Origin: an uncultured Methanomicrobiales archaeon
Lineage (GTDB): Archaea; Thermoplasmatota; Thermoplasmata; Methanomassiliicoccales; Methanomethylophilaceae
Assembly: GCA_937892275.1 (NCBI GenBank)
Contig: CALAVG010000055.1
Span: 1-19,445, forward strand
Length of the DNA: 19,445 nucleotides
Direction: 5' to 3'
Shown: piece after piece, positions 14,611-19,445 of the stretch
How positions within the stretch are numbered: position 1 is the stretch's first letter
Layout: each line of letters starts with the position of its first letter
Made by a program: the position numbers and the translations under genes
The notes under the pieces: model-generated
Told to the model about the DNA's origin: nothing
Database searches by the model: none
The model's input: the letters and a program-made list of their open reading frames with translations, nothing else

Positions 14611-15594
14611 TCACACCAGTCTCAGCGGGACTTCCTTCCCCTCATCGAACTGCTTCATGCTGGCGATGCTGTAGTAGACCATCCCCCAGACCGCTTCGCG
14701 ATAATAGTATGCCATGTGGTGGGAGAAGATGACGTTCGGCATCTCTCTGAGTCTTCCGACATAGTAATCGGAAAGGTCCTTGTCCCTGCAGTCGAAATAG
14801 TAGAGGTCGAATTCGTTCTCGACCACATCCAGTGCAACGGATGCAAGGTGTCCTGATTCCAGAGCCGAGATCATCGCTTCCGTATCGATGAGCCCCCCTC
14901 TGGAGGTGTTTACCAGGATTGCACCGTCCTTCATCTTTGCGATGGCATCAGCGTCGATTAGGTGATGGGTGTCCTTGTTGTACTCGATATGCAGGGATAT
15001 CACATCGCAAGTGGACAGGAGCTCGCTCAGAGCCACACGCTTCGCATATCTGTCCGCCTCGGGATTCTCGCTGCGGTTGTAGTAGCAGAGATTGCATCCG
15101 AATCCAGAAAGGTCCCTGAGAACGGAGAGTCCTATCTGGCCTGTACCGACGATACCGACTGTCAGTCCCCTCAGCTGTCTGGCAAGCATGCCATTGAGTC
15201 TGAAGTCGCCTTGCATGGTCTTAATGTTGAGCTCCTTGATGCGCCTTACCGCCATCAGGATGTCCATGACGGTGAACTCGGCGACCCCGGATGCATCATA
15301 TGTGATGTGTCCTACAGCCAGTCCAATCTCCTTGGCATGTTCTATGTCGATGTGATCGAAACCCATGGACCTTGTGGAGATCATCTTCACCCCCAGTTCT
15401 TTGAATCTGTCCAAGATCTCTGCGGTGACAGAGGATGTGAAGAAACTGACATATTCATATCCTGCCGCCTCGTCACAATTATCGATTGAAGGCTTTTCGT
15501 CAACGCATTTTATCTCTACCCCAAGTTCTCTAGAGGCTTGTTTGAAGAATTCCTATTCATCGAATTTTCTGACAGCGTATGCACAGACTCTCAT
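14611..15594 (-). CDS. VanH-like D-2-hydroxyacid (D-lactate) dehydrogenase with in-frame TAG at codon 14
   Basis: This NAD-dependent enzyme family interconverts 2-oxoacids and D-2-hydroxyacids such as pyruvate and D-lactate. Reading from ATG 15594 gives MRVCAYAVRKFDE, a TAG, then EFFKQASRELGVEIKCVDEK and on to a 327-residue product, the usual length. The N-terminal MRVCAYAVRKFDE aligns with the start of E. coli LdhA (MKLAVYSTKQYDK), so the segment before TAG belongs to the gene. The Rossmann motif is GIVGTGQIG (147-155). Catalytic residues are Arg232 (NTSRGGLID), Glu259 (DVVENE) and His293 (SHHMAYY). GVKMISTRSMGFDHID and the MPNVIF...AYY stretch most resemble VanH. TAG replaces a residue that is Lys in LdhA. 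If TAG is not read through, the next usable start is TTG 15414, losing 60 residues. It is divergent from an ArsR-like regulator. Confidence 0.85.
15553..15555 (-). other. In-frame amber codon, candidate pyrrolysine site (dehydrogenase)
   Basis: The TAG is codon 14 of the VanH-like gene, in the same frame as conserved sequence on both sides. The gene's own stop is TGA at 14611. Methanomassiliicoccales decode TAG as pyrrolysine in methylamine methyltransferases; use here is an inference. Confidence 0.6.
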
Positions 15595-15612
15595 CGGCTC
15601 AAAGGTCCAGTT

Positions 15613-15630
15613 GCATATACAATATTAATA
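15613..15630. promoter_or_regulatory. Shared A/T-rich divergent promoter of dehydrogenase and regulator
   Basis: The stretch from GCATATAC to AATATTAATA holds TATA-like sequence on both strands. On the minus strand its right position is 20-35 bp from the dehydrogenase ATG at 15594. On the plus strand it would start a transcript near 15650, before the regulator. TATTAATA is itself palindromic. A regulator bound here could control both genes. Confidence 0.45.
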
Positions 15631-15677
15631 CCCATAACACAAGGAGGGTCTAAGGTTTGAATATTATTATTAAGAGG

Positions 15678-15694
15678 TATACCCCATACGGTAT
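15678..15694. promoter_or_regulatory. Inverted repeat just before the regulator start
   Basis: ATACC (15678-15682) and GGTAT (15690-15694) are complementary arms with a 7-bp spacer, one base before the ATG at 15696. GGTATACC (15676-15683) is also a palindrome. This suits an autoregulatory operator, or simple chance in a short A/T-rich stretch. Confidence 0.3.
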
Positions 15695-15695
15695 C

Positions 15696-16049
15696 ATGGA
15701 AGAGCAGAACAAGCCAAAGATGAGCAAGCACGTCTGCGCATGCGGACCGATAACTATGAACATCTCGGCCAATCCGCTTTTGGATATCATCGAAGTCCTC
15801 GATGATGCTGATTCTCTGACTCTTCTGAAAGGATTGCAGAAGAAGGAGGTCCGTTCCCCCTTTCCTGACGGACTATTCGGAATGGATTCACAAAGGACCA
15901 ACAAGGCGCTCAGGAACCTCCTGAGGGCAGGACTCGTGAACAGCCGTGTAGAGGGTCCGGACCACATCTATTACATACACATCCAGAGATTCAAGATTCT
16001 GAAGGATTTCGTGGACGGCTGTGTGGACAACCACGCTGAGAAAGCGTGA
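15696..16049 (+). CDS. ArsR-like winged-helix transcriptional regulator with Cys-x-Cys motif
   Basis: The 117-aa product has a compact winged-helix fold like that of ArsR and related archaeal regulators. Helices run over NPLLDIIEVLDDADSLTLLK, and the likely recognition helix is in SQRTNKALRNLLRAGLVNSR, followed by a wing ending in HIYYIHI and a C-terminal helix. A HVCACGP motif (Cys14, Cys16) stands ahead of the DNA-binding domain and could bind a metal or sense redox state. The frame is open from TTG 15657, but ATG 15696 gives the normal family length. It is divergent from the VanH-like dehydrogenase and probably controls it, itself or both; this is inferred from position. It abuts the nitrilase gene tail to tail, with no base between the two stop codons. 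Confidence 0.72.
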   Translation: MEEQNKPKMSKHVCACGPITMNISANPLLDIIEVLDDADSLTLLKGLQKKEVRSPFPDGLFGMDSQRTNKALRNLLRAGLVNSRVEGPDHIYYIHIQRFKILKDFVDGCVDNHAEKA

Positions 16050-16841
16050 TCAATACAGTTCCGGTCTCCTTCTGTCGAAATAAGAGATGTTGGACATCGT
16101 CTCTGGGCCGTCCCTCGGCAGTTTTCCTCCGATGTCCACTGTGATTGAATGCTCTTCAGTTCCGTAGTATTCCCCGATAGTGTTGCCTTTGGGGTCCAGA
16201 GCGATCATGCCGCCGCCAAAGACTGTGCCTAGACCATTATCCCCCACAGCACTTGTGGCAGCTACGAAAAGACCGTTATCAGATGCTCTGGCGGGAAGAT
16301 AGCTGTACCACACGGATCTGCGCTTATCCCCTGAATTCCCGTTGGCGAATGGCATGAGGATGAGCTCTGCACCTTTTGACCTGTAGGACTGGCTGATGTC
16401 AGGTATGTGGGATTCTATGCATAATTGAATGCTGGCCGTCACGCCTTTCACCGAGAATACCGGAAGGGAATTGCCCGGCTGGAATACCTTCGACTCGGTC
16501 TGTCCTAGGTGCGTCTTCCTGTAATGTCCGATATCGGAAGAGCAGCCAGCTATCTCCTGTTTGAGGAACGGCCTTCCTGAAGGATTCCTCTCCATATATC
16601 CGAAAACGATGGCGGTATCCGTATTGTCAGAGAGGTCCCTGACCTTCGATACCGATGGATCATCCGGATCCAGAGCATACCTTTCCGGATCCGAAGTGGT
16701 GTATCCTGAGAGGCACATTTCCGGGAAACAGATGATGTCCGAGTCCGATGAAGATACAAAAGAAGATATGCCATCCAGATTGGACCGAACGTCGCCGACG
16801 GTGCTTCTCATTTGCACCAAGGTCAGTCTGATATCCTTCAT
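16050..16841 (-). CDS. Nitrilase-superfamily carbon-nitrogen hydrolase
   Basis: These enzymes hydrolyse amides or nitriles with a Glu-Lys-Cys triad. All three are visible: Glu41 in CFPEMCLSGY, Lys109 in YRKTHLGQTE and Cys141 in SIQLCIESHIPD. The 263-aa length is normal for the alpha-beta-beta-alpha fold. The residues after the cysteine (CIESHIPD) do not match the omega-amidase, N-carbamoylputrescine amidase or aliphatic amidase patterns I recall, so the substrate is open. It starts six bases after the aminotransferase stop, with GAGGT before its ATG, so the two form an operon. Aminotransferase plus omega-amidase pairs elsewhere clear 2-oxo-acid amides; that role is a guess here. Confidence 0.88.
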   Translation of the reverse strand: MKDIRLTLVQMRSTVGDVRSNLDGISSFVSSSDSDIICFPEMCLSGYTTSDPERYALDPDDPSVSKVRDLSDNTDTAIVFGYMERNPSGRPFLKQEIAGCSSDIGHYRKTHLGQTESKVFQPGNSLPVFSVKGVTASIQLCIESHIPDISQSYRSKGAELILMPFANGNSGDKRRSVWYSYLPARASDNGLFVAATSAVGDNGLGTVFGGGMIALDPKGNTIGEYYGTEEHSITVDIGGKLPRDGPETMSNISYFDRRRPELY

Positions 16842-16847
16842 GGGACC

Positions 16848-18056
16848 TCAGGTGTGTCTGTTGATGAACTTCTCGACCTTGTCGAAGGCCTCTTCCAGAG
16901 CGGGGATCGGAGCAAGAAGGACGGACCTGAAGTGGTTCTGGCCGAACTCCTCGCAGAAACCTGAACCATGGACGAATACCACACCTTCCTCCTTGATCAG
17001 GTCGAAGACGAAGTCCTTGTCGCTCTTCCAGGGGGTTCCTTCGAGATCGATCTTGGGGAACATGTAGAGTGCACCCTTGGCCTTCCTTGTGGATATCAAA
17101 GGTATCTCGTTGAGCCTCTTGTAGCAGAAGTCGGCCCTCTCCTTGAGCTTCCTGTTCATGTCCACGATGTAGTCCTGGGGGCCTTCCAGCGATGCCCTTG
17201 CGGCGGCCTGGCAGGGGACGTTCGGGCATATCCTCGCGCGGAACTGCTTCATCATCCCGACGCGGATCTCGTCCATCAGGCCTGCCTCGTCCATGAAGTA
17301 GCAGTAGCCGACGCGCCATCCGGGCATGAGGTTGACCTTGGAGAAGCCGTTGAGAATTATCCTCGGGACGTCGGCGGGAAGCCTGGATGCGGAGTAGAAC
17401 TCCCCGTCGAACACTATCTTGTCGTAGATCTCGTCGGAGATCAGAGGGATGTCGAACTCGGCCGCGATGTCCCCGAACTCTCTGATGGCCTTCGGATCGT
17501 AGACCGCACCGGTAGGGTTGTTCGGATTGCAGACGATCAGGGCCTTCGTCCTGTTGGAGACCCTCTTGCGGATCATGTCGATGTCGGGCCTCTAGTCCTC
17601 CTCCTCTATCTGCCTGTAGGGGACCGTCCTCCCCTCGTAGAAGTTGATGTACTGGGCGTATGACGGGTATCCCGGCCCTGGGACGAGGACCTCGTCGCCC
17701 GGCTCGATGAACGTCCCCATCATGACGTTGATGCATTCGCTGACCCCAGCAGTGACGTAGACGTCCTTCGACGAAATGGCGACCCCGTTCTTTTGGAGCT
17801 CCCTGCGGACGATGGCCTCCCGGAGGTCAGGCTGCCCCTGCGAGTCCCCGTATCCGTTGTCCACGACGTCCACGGCCTCCCTGAGGGTCTGCTTGAAATA
17901 CTCCGGGGTCTCGAAGTCCCACTTGTTCGGATCGCCTATGTTGAGGTTCAGCATCTTCATGCCGGAAGCGGCGGCCTCGGCGGCGGGAACCGTAACCTCG
18001 CGGATCGCATAATTCATTCCCAATGACCTTCTGGACGCCTTAATCTGCTTCTTCAT
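16848..18056 (-). CDS. Class I/II PLP aminotransferase (AlaA-like) with in-frame TAG at codon 155
   Basis: Reading from ATG 18056 through TAG at 17594-17592 to TGA at 16848 gives 402 residues, the normal length. The first half has LNLNIGDPN (37-45), NGYGDSQGQPDLREAI (67-82) and VLVPGPGYPSYAQYINFYEG. The second half has CNPNNPTG (Asn180), ISDEIYDK (Asp208, Tyr211), LNGFSKVNLMPGWRVGY with PLP Lys240, and Arg377 in HFRSVLL. Neither half alone can work, since the first lacks Lys240. TAG sits in EEED-TAG-RPDID, where E. coli AlaA has a Trp (SSDWFPDLDD, from memory), so a single-base change from TGG is one explanation and pyrrolysine the other. The family makes amino acids such as alanine or aspartate from 2-oxoacids. 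I rejected the longer start at 18209 because a TATA element lies at 18085-18092. Confidence 0.87.
17592..17594 (-). other. In-frame amber codon, candidate pyrrolysine site (aminotransferase)
   Basis: The TAG is codon 155 of the aminotransferase frame. Five codons after it an ATG occurs (17576), but restarting there would lose the whole N-terminal domain. The frame is unchanged across the TAG, so no frameshift is involved. Confidence 0.6.
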
Positions 18057-18084
18057 AAGCAATCGAACGGCGAACTGCACGACG

Positions 18085-18092
18085 ATATATAA
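18085..18092 (-). promoter_or_regulatory. TATA element of the aminotransferase-nitrilase operon
   Basis: On the minus strand TTATATAT lies 29-36 bp before ATG 18056. The spacing predicts a start site almost at the ATG and no Shine-Dalgarno leader. It supports the 18056 start. Confidence 0.6.
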
Positions 18093-18253
18093 TCTGAACG
18101 AAACACAGAGCGCGGCCGCCCAGAACGCCGCCCGCTGTCGGATGCCATCGCCAACATCATCGAGCGTCCATTGCCGGAAAGGACAGAAGTCGCTTCTCCA
18201 TGTAATCATTTGTTCAATAAACCTATGATCGAGAACCAGTCGTCAGTACGCCA

Positions 18254-18265
18254 TTATAATATAAT
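18254..18265 (+). promoter_or_regulatory. TATA element of the LRR-protein gene
   Basis: TTATAATATAAT is centred near 18259, which places the transcription start near 18284 and gives a leader of about 50 bases before ATG 18336. Confidence 0.5.
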
Positions 18266-18285
18266 CGACAGGACAATTCATTTCC

Positions 18286-18304
18286 GTTGGATTCACAATC
18301 CAAC
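18286..18304 (+). repeat. Perfect 8-bp hairpin at the predicted mRNA 5' end of the LRR gene
   Basis: GTTGGATT (18286-18293) and AATCCAAC (18297-18304) pair perfectly around a 3-nt loop CAC. With the TATA box at 18254-18265 this stem would begin within a few bases of the transcription start. It may protect the mRNA or, at DNA level, be an operator. Confidence 0.55.
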
Positions 18305-18320
18305 TGATTCAAGTCCTTAC

Positions 18321-18326
18321 GGAGGA
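18321..18326 (+). promoter_or_regulatory. Shine-Dalgarno site of the LRR-protein gene
   Basis: GGAGGA lies nine bases before ATG 18336, which fixes the start and shows this is a leadered message. Confidence 0.65.
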
Positions 18327-18335
18327 ATCAGACAT

Positions 18336-19445
18336 ATGAATGGAATGAAAATGAGTGCGATCGCGGTTCTTGTCGCGATTGCAATGACAGTCTCCGCGGT
18401 AGCTGCGGTTGCTGTATCCTCGGAAAGCTCCGCCACAGGCGAAGGGACCGAATACAACATCTACATCGACCTCGGGGGAGAGTTGTCGAGCCAGATTCTT
18501 CTGGACGACCCGGTCGTTGACTACGGGAGCGGAAGCTGGGAGCAGGTTACTGCCAACAGCCCCCGCGATGCCCTGATAGCCGCCTGTGACCAGAAGTTCG
18601 GAGAAGGCAGCCTCGAGCTGACATCCAGCGGGTACATCAACTCCATCTACGGAATGGACGGCGACGGCGTTTATATGTTCCCGGACCAGGCCTACACCGG
18701 AGAGAGCAACGAGTACGGGATATACTACTACCCCGTGCAGTTCATCAAAGAGGATGACGGCTGGTCAATGGCGAGCGACCCCATAGCACAATACGCGGGC
18801 AGCTCCACGACCTTCGCGATCGTCTGCCAGCCCCTGTCCTTCGACGAGGAGGAAATCGCCTACACCTTCGAGTACGAAGAGGACGACATGGGGATGTACG
18901 GGGACTTCGCAGAAGAGGCCTACCAGATCTTCCAGGACGTCTACGGCTGGACCTACGGGTCCCCTTCCGAGCCTTACGGAGTCGTCTTCACCGTCGACGG
19001 GATCGTCTACGAGAACACCCCCTACGGAGTGAAGGTCATCGGGCACGACGAAGAGTCCGGAGTCCTTTACGTCACGGACGAGGTCGAATACAACGGCGTG
19101 ACCTACCCCGTGGTCGCGGTAGCCATGAAGGCCTTCATGGACTACGACGAGATCGAGACCGTCATCACCGAGGTCGACCTCGAGAGGCACGCGTTCTACA
19201 GATGCGGCAACCTCAAGACGGTCGTCGTCGCCGACGGCGTCCAGCAGATTGGAAAGAGCGCTTTCGCGTACTGCACCGGCCTCGAGGAGGTCAACATCGC
19301 TGACTCCGTCACCTACATCGGAGTCAACGCCTTCTACGGCGTGAAGTTCTTCAGCGGGGAGCTCAGGCTCGCCGCCAACGCGGAGAACCTCGCCGGCAGC
19401 GTGTTCGTCGGCTCCGACGCCATGCTCTACAAAGGGGACTACTAC
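18336..19445 (+). CDS. Secreted BspA-like leucine-rich-repeat protein, N-terminal part (cut by window edge)
   Basis: The frame is open from ATG 18336 to the window end (370 codons). Residues 1-30 form a signal peptide or membrane anchor with a hydrophobic core from about 6 to 27 (IAVLVAIAMTVSAVAAVAV). Residues about 38-190 form an acidic domain rich in Tyr, Asp and Gly; GYINSIYGMDGDG and the DALIAACDQKFGEGS part loosely recall DUF4430-like surface domains, with low certainty. From about residue 250, LRR_5/BspA repeats appear: AFYRCGNLKTVVVADGVQQI and then GKSAFAYCTGLEEVNIADSV with TYIGVNAFYG, the classic A-F-xx-C-xx-L-xx-V/I-x-I pattern. Such proteins are outside the cell and are thought to bind host, substrate or other cells. 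After the signal region nearly all third positions are G or C (TAC, GAC, GTC, GAG), stronger than in neighbouring genes. Confidence 0.88.
   Translation, partial: MNGMKMSAIAVLVAIAMTVSAVAAVAVSSESSATGEGTEYNIYIDLGGELSSQILLDDPVVDYGSGSWEQVTANSPRDALIAACDQKFGEGSLELTSSGYINSIYGMDGDGVYMFPDQAYTGESNEYGIYYYPVQFIKEDDGWSMASDPIAQYAGSSTTFAIVCQPLSFDEEEIAYTFEYEEDDMGMYGDFAEEAYQIFQDVYGWTYGSPSEPYGVVFTVDGIVYENTPYGVKVIGHDEESGVLYVTDEVEYNGVTYPVVAVAMKAFMDYDEIETVITEVDLERHAFYRCGNLKTVVVADGVQQIGKSAFAYCTGLEEVNIADSVTYIGVNAFYGVKFFSGELRLAANAENLAGSVFVGSDAMLYKGDYY

Noticed and set aside
16660..17736. 358-codon minus-strand frame spanning the TAG in the aminotransferase, which might suggest a frameshift
   Set aside because: The product is Arg/Gly-rich shadow sequence. 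The true frame is the same on both sides of the TAG, so no frameshift is needed.
14611..18056. CRISPR array, transposon ends or attachment site as cause of the interrupted genes
   Set aside because: No regularly spaced repeats, terminal inverted repeats, transposase or direct repeats were seen; each interruption is a single codon.
18057..18209. Upstream extension of the aminotransferase to ATG 18209
   Set aside because: The extra 51 residues do not look like the family, and a TATA element at 18085-18092 lies inside this part; ATG 18056 fits both promoter and family length.
18093..18250. G/C-rich intergenic stretch that might be a gene remnant or small RNA
   Set aside because: One plus-strand frame reads ERGRPERRPLSDAIANIIER, which looks protein-like, but it has no start, no recognisable family and soon becomes ordinary intergenic sequence.
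1..19445. tRNA or rRNA genes, including a tRNA-Pyl or pyl biosynthesis gene
   Set aside because: I found no cloverleaf-like sequence with a TTCGA loop and CCA-type acceptor, and no pyl enzyme in the window, so pyrrolysine use cannot be confirmed here.

Overview
The window looks archaeal and most resembles a methanogen of the Methanomassiliicoccales (Thermoplasmata lineage). Seen in the sequence: A/T-rich TATA elements about 25-30 bp before start codons with little or no leader, no bacterial -35/-10 promoters, tight operons joined by ATGA overlaps, an archaeal-type COG1340-like coiled-coil gene, and a secreted BspA-like leucine-rich-repeat protein of the kind common in gut members of this order. 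All 20 genes whose 3' end lies in the window stop at TGA; none uses TAA or TAG. The order itself is an inference from these traits; no rRNA or methanogenesis gene is present to prove it.

Layout. 1-402 (-) is the N-terminal part of an MFS transporter cut by the window edge. 494-895 (+) is a small FMN-binding split-barrel protein. It converges, through a shared hairpin terminator, on a short membrane protein and purB (941-2477, -). 2534-4559 (-) is a two-gene operon of bacterial-PH-domain membrane proteins. A divergent region rich in inverted repeats leads to an unrecognised 144-aa protein (4648-5082, +) and a CDP-alcohol phosphatidyltransferase (5163-5690, +).

The core is a seven-gene tetrapyrrole operon (5793-12325, +): precorrin-2 dehydrogenase, hemA, hemB, hemL, hemC, cobA/SUMT and hemD. 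Together these lead from glutamyl-tRNA through 5-aminolevulinate to uroporphyrinogen III, precorrin-2 and sirohydrochlorin, the branch point for coenzyme F430, cobamides and siroheme. No enzymes of the later branches lie here.

Downstream are a COG1340-like coiled-coil protein (12522-13499, +) with a UUCG-loop terminator, and a protein with tandem proline/glutamate-rich repeats (13583-14608, +). Then come a VanH-like D-2-hydroxyacid dehydrogenase (14611-15594, -), a divergent ArsR-like regulator with a Cys-x-Cys motif (15696-16049, +), a nitrilase-superfamily amidohydrolase (16050-16841, -) and, just upstream of it in the same operon, a class I aminotransferase (16848-18056, -). The window closes with the start of a secreted LRR protein (18336-19445, +).

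The main discovery is that both the VanH-like dehydrogenase and the aminotransferase are interrupted by a single in-frame amber codon (codon 14 and codon 155). Family-conserved sequence continues in the same frame on both sides. With TGA-only termination, this fits pyrrolysine insertion at TAG in two ordinary 2-oxoacid enzymes only about 2 kb apart, instead of two pseudogenes. Decay or sequence error cannot be excluded from the window alone.
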